This document shows, piece by piece, positions 1 through 5,612 of a stretch of 5,612 bases of DNA (the stretch's first letter is position 1; every line of letters begins with the position of its first letter). Location: NCBI GenBank assembly GCA_017648425.1, contig JAGCJD010000272.1, positions 1-5,612 of the forward strand, read 5' to 3'. The notes under the pieces were generated by a model, which did not search any database, was not told where the DNA came from, and saw nothing but the letters and a program-made list of their open reading frames with translations. This DNA comes from Clostridia bacterium. GTDB taxonomy: Bacteria; Bacillota; Clostridia; Oscillospirales; CAG-272. The translations under genes and the position numbers were made by a program.

Positions 1-909
1 CCCGCCGTTATCGAATTCGTTGACATAGCAGGACTTGTAAAGGGCGCATCTCAGGGAGAGGGACTTGGAAACAAGTTTTTGTCCCACATAAGAGAGGTGG
101 ACGCCATCGTTCATGTAGTGCGCTGCTTCAAGAACGACAACATAATACATGTAGATGGAAACATAAATTCCCTGCGCGACCTTGAAACCATAAATCTGGA
201 GCTTATATTCTCCGACATCGAAATGGTAGAGCGCCGCATAGACAGAACAAAAAAGGCAATGAAGGGCGACAAAACTCTCGCCTCCGAGCTTGCCGTATTT
301 GAAAAGCTCCTCGCCGCACTCTCAGATGGAAAATGTGCCCGAGAGGTCGAGCTTGACGAAACCGAGCGCGAATATCTGTTCGACACTCCCCTGCTCACCA
401 TGAAGCCCGTCATATATGTAGCAAATGTGGGCGAGGACGAGGTAGGAAGCGAACCCACCGACAACGCGGATTACACCGCTCTCAAAGCGCAAGCAGAGCG
501 CGAGCACGCAGGAGTTATAGCAGTCTGCGCACAGCTTGAAGCAGAGATCGCCGAGCTTGAGGGTGACGAAAAGGCAATGTTCCTCGAGGACCTCGGCATC
601 AGCGAAAGCGGACTTGACCGTCTTATCAAGGCAAGCTATTCGCTCCTCGGACTTATCAGCTACCTCACAGCAGGTCCGCAGGAAGTAAGAGCTTGGACGA
701 TAACCAAGGGTACAAAAGCTCCCCAGGCGGCAGGCAAGATACACAGCGACTTTGAACGCGGATTTATCCGCGCCGAGATAGTGTCCTTTGACGACCTCAA
801 AAAGCACGGCAGTATGGCGGCAGTAAAGGACGCAGGACTTTACCGAAGCGAAGGAAAGGAATATGTAATGAAGGACGGCGACATAGTTTTGTTCCGCTTC
901 AATGTGTAA
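1..909 (+). CDS. ychF: Redox-regulated/ribosome-binding ATPase YchF (Obg-family, HAS-NTPase), 5'-truncated by window edge
   Basis: The frame is open from base 1 to the TAA at 907-909, giving 302 visible residues. Intact YchF is about 363-366 residues, so roughly 60-65 N-terminal residues, including the P-loop, lie outside the window. The G3 motif is visible at residues 8-12 (D-I-A-G-L). A hydrophobic residue stands where Ras-like GTPases have the catalytic Gln, which defines the HAS class. The G4 motif is N-V-G-E at residues 142-145 instead of NKxD, the change linked to ATP rather than GTP preference in YchF. A helical, coiled-coil-like insertion covers about residues 65-130. The C-terminal TGS domain (about 218-302) carries the signature stretch E-V-R-A-W-T-I followed by A-P-Q-A-A-G-K-I-H, and ends in F-N-V as the family does. 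YchF is cytosolic, binds ribosomes and has been tied to translation and stress responses. The family call is essentially certain. It heads the visible run and ends 5 bases before trmB. Confidence 0.97.
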   Translation, partial: PAVIEFVDIAGLVKGASQGEGLGNKFLSHIREVDAIVHVVRCFKNDNIIHVDGNINSLRDLETINLELIFSDIEMVERRIDRTKKAMKGDKTLASELAVFEKLLAALSDGKCAREVELDETEREYLFDTPLLTMKPVIYVANVGEDEVGSEPTDNADYTALKAQAEREHAGVIAVCAQLEAEIAELEGDEKAMFLEDLGISESGLDRLIKASYSLLGLISYLTAGPQEVRAWTITKGTKAPQAAGKIHSDFERGFIRAEIVSFDDLKKHGSMAAVKDAGLYRSEGKEYVMKDGDIVLFRFNV

Positions 910-914
910 TTAAT

Positions 915-1568
915 ATGAGAATGAGAAAGAAAAAGCACGGAGCGGAGCGCATTTCCGCCTGCTCCGAGCTACTTATCGAAAACATAGAGCTCTTAAAGAA
1001 CGGCTTTGCAGGGATATTTCCCAAAGACCAGCCCATTCACATGGAGATCGGGTGCGGGAAGGGCAATTTTGCAACGGGAATGTCGGCAAAATACCCCGAA
1101 TACAACTTTATCGCCGTTGAGCGCGTAGCCGATGTCTGTTGCATAGCTCTTGAAAAAGCAAAATCGCGCAGTGACGAACGCCCAAACGACAATCTCCGCT
1201 TTATAATTGGAGATGCCGCCGCTCTCGCAGAAAACATTCCACCCCACTCGCTTGATTGCATTTACCTCAATTTCAGTGATCCGTGGCCTAACTCAGGACA
1301 CGCGAAGCGCCGCCTTACACACAAAAACTTCCTCGCCATGTATCAAAAACTGCTTAAAGAGGACGGAATTATCAAATTCAAGACCGACAATGTAGGGCTT
1401 TTTGATTTTTCAATAGAGGAATTCGAGGCGTACGGAATGCAAATACTCTGGCAGACCAGAGATCTGCACTCAACAGAAAAGAACGCAGATAATGTAATGA
1501 CGGAATACGAAAAGAACTTTTCCGAAAAAGGAACGCCCATCTGCTCTGCGTGGGTGCGTTTCAAATAA
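915..1568 (+). CDS. trmB: tRNA (guanine-N7-)-methyltransferase TrmB
   Basis: The 217-residue product is the usual bacterial TrmB length. The enzyme transfers methyl from S-adenosylmethionine to N7 of G46 in the tRNA variable loop. The N-terminus M-R-M-R-K-K-K is typical of Bacillota TrmB. The SAM-binding glycine motif is E-I-G-C-G-K-G at 44-50, with the following acidic positions E69 (A-V-E-R) and D100 (I-G-D-A). The hallmark N-F-S-D-P-W-P lies at 119-125 with D122, followed by H-A-K-R-R-L-T at 129-135. K-T-D-N (156-159) and T-E-Y-E (196-199) complete the tRNA-contacting and catalytic set. The residue after P-W-P is Asn126, where many homologues have Lys, a minor variant. The start is the first ATG, 5 bases after the ychF stop; a second ATG lies two codons on. 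I see no Shine-Dalgarno sequence in the preceding 20 bases, so translation is probably coupled to ychF (inference). The nitroreductase gene follows after 23 bases. Confidence 0.97.
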   Translation: MRMRKKKHGAERISACSELLIENIELLKNGFAGIFPKDQPIHMEIGCGKGNFATGMSAKYPEYNFIAVERVADVCCIALEKAKSRSDERPNDNLRFIIGDAAALAENIPPHSLDCIYLNFSDPWPNSGHAKRRLTHKNFLAMYQKLLKEDGIIKFKTDNVGLFDFSIEEFEAYGMQILWQTRDLHSTEKNADNVMTEYEKNFSEKGTPICSAWVRFK

Positions 1569-1579
1569 GCAAAAAGATT

Positions 1580-1583
1580 GGAG
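1580..1583 (+). promoter_or_regulatory. Shine-Dalgarno (GGAG) of the nitroreductase gene
   Basis: GGAG sits 8 bases before the ATG at 1592. It settles the start: the frame is open further back into trmB, to an alternative non-ATG start near 1550, but nothing resembling a ribosome binding site precedes that position and the protein family begins at the ATG. Confidence 0.75.
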
Positions 1584-1591
1584 AAAGCGCC

Positions 1592-2167
1592 ATGCTTTTT
1601 AAGGAACTTATTGATAAAAACAGAAGCCACCGTGAATTTGCAAGCGGGAATACCGCGCCGAGGGAAGCCGTAAGAGAGTGGATACTCAACGCCTCTCACT
1701 GCCCTGCCGCTATGAATATGCAAACTCTCAAATATAAAATAGTGGACGATACCGAGCAGATAGCAAAGATACTGCCCATTACACGCTGGGGAACATCTCT
1801 GCCCGACAAAAAGCTCCCCCCAAAAGGGCATGAGCCGACAACGCTCATAGTTATATGTCATGATAATACAATTTCGCCAATGAAACCTATATTTATGATA
1901 GATATCGGCATCTGCGCTCAAACAATAATGCTTTCTGCCGCAGAGCAAGGCTTTGGCGGTTGCATAATCGGATCTGCAAGCACCGAAGATCTTAAACAAA
2001 GCGTCGAGCTCCCCGAAAATCTCCAACCAATGCTCCTGCTTGGAATCGGAGCGCCCGAGGATACCGTTGTCCTCACAGCGTTCGAGGGCAGCACAAAATA
2101 CTATCGCGACCAAAATAATGTACACTATGTTCCCAAGAGAAGCCTTGATGAAATCATAATCGAATAA
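1592..2167 (+). CDS. Nitroreductase-family FMN-dependent oxidoreductase (191 aa)
   Basis: This is a cytosolic flavoprotein of the nitroreductase fold, which normally works as an FMN-bound dimer reducing substrates with NAD(P)H. Sequence support starts with the N-terminal R-S-H-R-E-F (residues 11-16), the FMN-phosphate motif R-S-x-R. Next comes A-S-H-C-P-A-A-M-N-M-Q (34-44), the flavin-contacting loop usually seen as A-x-S-x-x-N-x-Q. Then there is a central hydrophobic helix (about 101-118) leading to G-F-G-G-C-I-I-G (120-127), and L-L-L-G-I-G-A-P (148-155), the family's conserved L-x-G-x-P strand end. At 191 residues it is in the usual single-domain range. The C-terminus (H-Y-V-P-K-R near 178-183) is a common ending in clostridial members. 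The physiological substrate cannot be told from sequence; nitroaromatics, quinones, enones or a flavin are all possible. It lies 23 bases after trmB and 48 before truB, in the same orientation, so it is likely co-transcribed with RNA-modification genes. Family call strong, function open. Confidence 0.9.
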   Translation: MLFKELIDKNRSHREFASGNTAPREAVREWILNASHCPAAMNMQTLKYKIVDDTEQIAKILPITRWGTSLPDKKLPPKGHEPTTLIVICHDNTISPMKPIFMIDIGICAQTIMLSAAEQGFGGCIIGSASTEDLKQSVELPENLQPMLLLGIGAPEDTVVLTAFEGSTKYYRDQNNVHYVPKRSLDEIIIE

Positions 2168-2205
2168 TATCATTTTTGCATAAATACAATCTAAAAATAT
2201 ATTAT

Positions 2206-2210
2206 AGGAG
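2206..2210 (+). promoter_or_regulatory. Shine-Dalgarno (AGGAG) of truB
   Basis: AGGAG lies 5 bases before the ATG at 2216, in an otherwise very AT-rich 48-base gap. The strong site supports that ATG as the truB start and independent translation initiation, unlike trmB. Confidence 0.75.
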
Positions 2211-2215
2211 CATAT

Positions 2216-3133
2216 ATGCCCGAAAACACACAAAAAAACGAGCCCTCGGGAGTGCTTATATTGAATAAACCAATAGGCATAACCTCTCACGATGCAGTTT
2301 ATAAAATAAGACGCCTTTTCGGAACAAAAAGGGTTGGCCACACTGGTACGCTTGATCCCCTTGCCGAAGGCGTTCTTGTAATGCTTATAGGAAGCGCGGC
2401 AAAAGCCGCAGAATATCTGTCCACCGATAAAAAGGCTTATGTGGCAACTCTAAGGCTCGGCTTGACTACCGACACCGAGGATATAACGGGGGCAACGCTT
2501 TCTGAATGTAAAGATATTCCGAGTGAGCAAGCGCTTCAAGGCATACTTCCCCAATTCACAGGAAACATCAAGCAAATACCGCCAATGTACAGCGCGCTCA
2601 AAGTCAATGGACAAAAGCTCTGCGATCTGGCGAGAAAAGGCAAAATAGTCGAGCGCGAGGCGAGAGACATAACCATTCATTCCCTTTCCGCTGAGCCAAC
2701 GAATAGGCCAAGCGATTATACCCTGACAGTTGAATGCTCGTCAGGAACATATATACGAACGCTCTGCGCCGACATTGGCGCGGCTCTTTGTTGCGGAGGC
2801 GTCATGGCATCACTCAAAAGAACAGCCGCAGGCGATTTTTCCATAGATAAATCCGCAACCCTCGAACAGCTTGAACAAATGACCGAGCAGGAACGCATAT
2901 CATTGCTTCTGCCCGTGCCATCTCTTTTTGCCGAGCTTGAAGCCGTAAAGCTTTCCGATTTTTATTATAGACTTTCCACAAACGGCTGTGAGATCTACCA
3001 AAAGAAGATAGGAACTCGCCTACCCCTTGGAACACGCGTACGCCTCTACTCTCCAAACGGAGATTTTTTTGCCCTCGGCGAGGTGCGCGAATACGAGAAC
3101 GGTACAGCAATAAAGAACATCAAAAATTTCTGA
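2216..3133 (+). CDS. truB: tRNA pseudouridine-55 synthase TruB
   Basis: The 305-residue product fits the family (about 290-315). TruB isomerises U55 in the T-loop of tRNAs to pseudouridine and also acts as a tRNA folding chaperone. The opening motif L-N-K-P-I-G-I-T-S-H (16-25) is the usual TruB start. The catalytic motif G-H-T-G-T-L-D-P-L-A (41-50) places the nucleophilic Asp at D47. K-Q-I-P-P-M-Y-S-A-L-K-V-N-G (119-132) carries the conserved active-site Tyr125, and S-S-G-T-Y-I-R-T-L (175-183) carries the conserved Arg181. The C-terminal part (about 238-305) forms the small PUA-like RNA-binding domain typical of bacterial TruB, with F-A-L-G-E near 285-289. No key residue is missing. It ends the visible housekeeping run. 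In many Bacillota truB is followed by ribF, but here a 200-base AT-rich gap and an unrelated secreted-protein gene follow. Confidence 0.97.
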   Translation: MPENTQKNEPSGVLILNKPIGITSHDAVYKIRRLFGTKRVGHTGTLDPLAEGVLVMLIGSAAKAAEYLSTDKKAYVATLRLGLTTDTEDITGATLSECKDIPSEQALQGILPQFTGNIKQIPPMYSALKVNGQKLCDLARKGKIVEREARDITIHSLSAEPTNRPSDYTLTVECSSGTYIRTLCADIGAALCCGGVMASLKRTAAGDFSIDKSATLEQLEQMTEQERISLLLPVPSLFAELEAVKLSDFYYRLSTNGCEIYQKKIGTRLPLGTRVRLYSPNGDFFALGEVREYENGTAIKNIKNF

Positions 3134-3164
3134 AACGAACAAATCACTAAAAAGCTCAACTAAC

Positions 3165-3220
3165 CTTTTTGGCTTTTAATAGAACTTTAAATGCCTTTTT
3201 ATACCAAATCAGCCAAAAAG
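3165..3220. repeat. Perfect 10-bp inverted repeat with 36-base loop
   Basis: CTTTTTGGCT at 3165-3174 and AGCCAAAAAG at 3211-3220 are exact reverse complements. The arms cannot be extended in either direction. The long loop and the lack of a T-run after either arm make it a poor intrinsic terminator. It could be a weak or bidirectional terminator, an RNA structure after truB, or a chance product of A/T-rich runs. That the repeat exists is certain; its function is not. Confidence 0.5.
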
Positions 3221-3254
3221 CAATCGAAAATCCAAGAATCAAAGCAATTTGTGC

Positions 3255-3283
3255 TAGAACGCGACCATCAAATATAGTATAAT
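3255..3283 (+). promoter_or_regulatory. Putative sigma-70/sigma-A-type promoter for the lipoprotein gene
   Basis: A perfect TATAAT lies at 3278-3283, 50 bases before the lipoprotein ATG. At 17-base spacing the -35 position (3255-3260) reads TAGAAC, only 3 of 6 matches to TTGACA, and there is no extended -10 TG. The position fits independent transcription of the downstream gene, perhaps with an activator compensating for the weak -35 (inference). In DNA this AT-rich a chance -10 match is quite possible. Confidence 0.4.
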
Positions 3284-3316
3284 AAAAGCATAATATAGAG
3301 AAACATATTTTTTATG

Positions 3317-3322
3317 AAAGGA
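3317..3322 (+). promoter_or_regulatory. Shine-Dalgarno (AAAGGA) of the lipoprotein gene
   Basis: AAAGGA is followed by 11 bases before the ATG at 3334, a slightly long but workable spacing. It chooses that start: the nearer ATG at 3314 opens another frame that stops after about 20 codons, whereas 3334 begins directly with a lipoprotein signal peptide. Confidence 0.6.
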
Positions 3323-3333
3323 AGCAAAAACAC

Positions 3334-5612
3334 ATGGCCAAAAAGATCATTTCCCTCGTTCTTGCTTGTCTCATGCTGAGCTTGACATTGCTCGGATGTA
3401 AAACAACCGAGGAAAACGAGGAACCCGCAACCGAAGTATTTATAAGCGCCGAAGAGATAGCAAATTATACGCTTATACGCCCGGAGAACGCCGATAGCGA
3501 CTCAGTTTCTGCGGCAACGAAGCTACTTGTTGAATTAAAGCAGCGCTTTGGCAATAAAATAACTCTTTCAACCGACTACGCAAAGACTGAAGCTGATATT
3601 CCCACAGACACAAAGGAGATACTCATTGGCGGAACCAACCGCGCAGAATCTATTGGAGTCCGTTACCTCGACTATGAGATAGCGTATAGAAACAATCGCG
3701 TTGTTATAAACGGCGGAAACGCAAAAATGCTTGATGACGCAGTTACATATTTTATAACCAACTGCGTTTCCGATGAAGGCATCACCGTTCCCGTAGAATA
3801 CGCAACAACAAATGTCTATCCAATGGAAAATCTGACCGCAAATGGTGAACTTCTCAAAAACTTCTCCGTAAAAGAAATACAAGGAAGTGTCGACGACACA
3901 CTTAGAGCGTTTCTCGGCGAGCGAGTAGGAATATACTCAAAATCCCGCACAGGAAACGAGATAATTCTCAAAACCGACAGCAAGTACGGCATTACCGAGA
4001 TAGACATCTACATGGACGGAAATAACCTCATAATCGCAAACTCCTCACATATCGGAGATGCATCGTTGGCTGTTGAATACTTTATGGAGCAGTTGAAATC
4101 CGTCAATAGCGACAGCGTTACGCTTGTAGGAAATATAAGCATGATAATTGACGGCTACAAGGCGGCAACAAGCGCAGAGGTAGCAGCGCTCCGCGCGCAA
4201 ACTGATGCAAAAATAGAAAGCATTCGCAATACACCAAATATGACCATACCCGCGGAAGCTACCGTTTATTATGTATCCAACAATGGAAATGACAGAGCAA
4301 ACGGACTGACACCCGAAACAGCATGGGCAACACTCGAAAAAGTCAACTATTCAGGCCTTCCCAGCGGAAGCTATGTATGCTTTGAGCGCGGTGGAATTTG
4401 GAGAGGAACAATCAAAGCTCAGACAGGAGTGACCTACACAGCGTACGGAACGGGAGATAAGCCCGCCCTTTACGGCTCTCTTGAAAACGGAGCAGACCCC
4501 ACAAAATGGAAAAAGGCTAAGGGAACCGAAAACATATGGTACTATGAGGGATCTCAAGAATGGGCCGATGTAGGAACTCTCGTATTCAACGAAGGAGAGG
4601 CAGGTTGCGCTATTAAAGCTATCCGCGAGTGGAGAAACGACGGCAATATTTACAACTGGACAACAGGACATATATTTGACAACACATACAAGGATCTTAA
4701 CACCGACCTTCACTTCTACCACGACAGAGAAAGTATATCTTCACCTAAATATTTATATCTATATAGCGAAGAAAATCCCGGCAACCGCTTTGAGTCCATA
4801 GAATTCAATGTAGGAAAAAGTCTTATAGGTGTTGACAGCGATGTAAACGGTGTTACCATTGATAACCTTTGCATTAAATACACTGGCGCTCACGGCGTTG
4901 GCGCAGGAACGGTCAAAGGACTTACCGTACAGAACTGTGAGTTTGGCTGGATAGGCGGCTCTAATCAGGGAATAATCCAGGAACGCAATTTTGAAACAAG
5001 ATTCGGAAATGCCGTTGAGATATACGGGGGATGTGAGGATTATACCGTTCAGAACAACTACATCTACCAAGTATATGACTCGGGAATAACTCACCAGTGG
5101 AGTAATGTAACACAGGCAGAAAAGGATTCAGGAGAAAAACGCGTCTTTAATCACACAAATGTATCTTACCTTCATAATGTACTTGATTATTGCGGCTTCC
5201 CGATCGAATATTTCGTAAGCGTTGTTCCCGAAGGCAACGAAAGCACCATGACAAACCTTCTTATGGAAGGCAACCATATGTGGTATTCGGGATACGGATT
5301 TTCCGAGCAAAGACCTCCCGCAGACCGCACATGGGGCGCAAGCATCAAGGGACACGCAGGCGAGCCCTCAAACAGAGCAAACGGCTATGTTATCAAGGAT
5401 AACATTTTCGCATACAGAAAGGATAGATTTGTTTCAATAATATCCTCTCTCACCAATCCAGACGGAAGCGACAGTATGCCCACGCTTATCAACAATATAT
5501 TTGTTGAGGAATATGGCGTTAAATTTGGACGCATAAAGCAGGCAGACGAGGGAACTGAATACCGCGAGGATGTTATGTACGACTTTAATGTTCTGGCGTA
5601 TATCGAGGAACG
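3334..5612 (+). CDS. Large surface lipoprotein: tandem alpha/beta modules plus right-handed parallel beta-helix, 3' end beyond window
   Basis: The frame is open for 759 codons to the window edge with no stop. Residues 1-22 form a lipoprotein signal peptide: K-K at 3-4, a hydrophobic core, and lipobox L-L-G-C with Cys22 as the lipidated residue. An acidic Glu-rich spacer follows, so the protein should be exported and membrane-anchored outside the cell. Residues about 40-150 and 167-265 look like two copies of one alpha/beta module: a strand such as E-I-L-I-G-G-T, a second strand pair with N-N-R-V-V-I or N-N-L-I-I-A, then an amphipathic helix A-V-x-Y-F. This resembles the non-catalytic modules placed before catalytic domains in many bacterial glycoside hydrolases (resemblance judged by eye). 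A short helical linker (271-300) leads to Y-Y-V-S-N-N-G-N-D (312-320), the usual entry to secreted beta-helix proteins. At least seven rungs with recurring Asn follow between 507 and 728. A polysaccharide lyase, hydrolase or binding role is likely, but the substrate and catalytic residues are unknown. No stop or frameshift is seen. Confidence 0.88.
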   Translation, partial: MAKKIISLVLACLMLSLTLLGCKTTEENEEPATEVFISAEEIANYTLIRPENADSDSVSAATKLLVELKQRFGNKITLSTDYAKTEADIPTDTKEILIGGTNRAESIGVRYLDYEIAYRNNRVVINGGNAKMLDDAVTYFITNCVSDEGITVPVEYATTNVYPMENLTANGELLKNFSVKEIQGSVDDTLRAFLGERVGIYSKSRTGNEIILKTDSKYGITEIDIYMDGNNLIIANSSHIGDASLAVEYFMEQLKSVNSDSVTLVGNISMIIDGYKAATSAEVAALRAQTDAKIESIRNTPNMTIPAEATVYYVSNNGNDRANGLTPETAWATLEKVNYSGLPSGSYVCFERGGIWRGTIKAQTGVTYTAYGTGDKPALYGSLENGADPTKWKKAKGTENIWYYEGSQEWADVGTLVFNEGEAGCAIKAIREWRNDGNIYNWTTGHIFDNTYKDLNTDLHFYHDRESISSPKYLYLYSEENPGNRFESIEFNVGKSLIGVDSDVNGVTIDNLCIKYTGAHGVGAGTVKGLTVQNCEFGWIGGSNQGIIQERNFETRFGNAVEIYGGCEDYTVQNNYIYQVYDSGITHQWSNVTQAEKDSGEKRVFNHTNVSYLHNVLDYCGFPIEYFVSVVPEGNESTMTNLLMEGNHMWYSGYGFSEQRPPADRTWGASIKGHAGEPSNRANGYVIKDNIFAYRKDRFVSIISSLTNPDGSDSMPTLINNIFVEEYGVKFGRIKQADEGTEYREDVMYDFNVLAYIEE

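Larger units (their letters stand above)
3134..3333 (+). other. AT-rich intergenic region between truB and the lipoprotein gene
   Basis: These 200 bases separate the housekeeping run from the lipoprotein gene. They contain a perfect 10-bp inverted repeat, a TATAAT -10 box and the lipoprotein ribosome binding site, each listed separately. I see no convincing intrinsic terminator after truB. The candidate stems near 3149-3177 (AAAAAG with CTTTTT, or AAAAGC with GCTTTT) are short and AT-based, and no clean T-run follows them. The minus strand has an open frame from 3311 down to a TGA at 3156-3158 without ATG or GTG. It is described as a finding and is not called as a gene. Confidence 0.7.

Noticed and set aside
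1550..1591. N-terminal extension of the nitroreductase overlapping the end of trmB
   Set aside because: It needs a non-ATG start with no ribosome binding site, and the extra residues do not match the family's N-terminus. The ATG at 1592 has GGAG at ideal spacing.
2175..2203. Promoter-like pair TTTGCA and TATATT with 17-base spacing before truB
   Set aside because: The implied transcription start would fall at about 2210, on or past the truB Shine-Dalgarno at 2206-2210, so the transcript would lack it. The match is better explained by the AT-rich gap.
1343..2341. Long minus-strand open frame of about 332 codons across trmB, the nitroreductase and truB
   Set aside because: It lies antisense to three genes with clear family motifs, its translation is rich in Cys, Tyr and Phe with no recognisable domain, and it crosses gene boundaries. 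It is a shadow of the plus-strand coding.
3149..3177. Intrinsic terminator after truB (AAAAAG/CTTTTT or AAAAGC/GCTTTT stems)
   Set aside because: The stems are only 6 bp, almost all A-T, with loops of 10 or 16 bases and no continuous T-run after them. Stability would be too low to call a terminator from sequence alone.
3314..3336. ATG at 3314 as an alternative start for the lipoprotein gene
   Set aside because: It is in another frame that stops after about 20 codons, whereas the ATG at 3334 begins a proper lipoprotein signal peptide.
3568..5355. Several minus-strand open frames of 60-125 codons beneath the lipoprotein gene
   Set aside because: They are antisense to one continuous plus-strand frame with a signal peptide and regular beta-helix rungs. 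Their translations show no motifs or plausible starts.

Overview
The window looks like a chromosomal piece of an anaerobic, Clostridia-type Bacillota, possibly from a gut or other fibre-degrading community. This is inferred from three things: the gene content, the strong GGAG/AGGAG ribosome binding sites, and a large secreted lipoprotein of the multi-domain type common in such organisms. No taxonomic marker is complete enough to go further. All genes lie on the plus strand.

Positions 1-3133 hold four closely spaced housekeeping genes. They are the 3' part of ychF (HAS-type P-loop ATPase that associates with ribosomes), trmB (tRNA m7G46 methyltransferase), a small FMN-dependent nitroreductase-family gene, and truB (tRNA pseudouridine-55 synthase). 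Gaps are 5, 23 and 48 bases with no convincing internal terminator, so one transcript is plausible. Three of the four products act on tRNA or the ribosome. The nitroreductase is the odd member.

Positions 3134-3333 are an AT-rich intergenic region. It holds a perfect 10-bp inverted repeat with a 36-base loop and a consensus TATAAT -10 box. It also holds a minus-strand open frame with no start codon, whose translation looks like a membrane segment followed by a basic tail. truB is not followed by ribF here, so this is where the housekeeping run gives way to accessory sequence.

Positions 3334-5612 are one uninterrupted reading frame that runs off the window, with at least 759 residues. It has a lipoprotein signal peptide, two apparently related alpha/beta modules in tandem, a short helical linker, and a right-handed parallel beta-helix region. 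The architecture suggests a surface-anchored carbohydrate-binding or carbohydrate-degrading protein, but substrate and reaction cannot be read from the sequence. It is the most interesting item in the window. I found no RNA genes, CRISPR arrays, insertion sequences or attachment sites.
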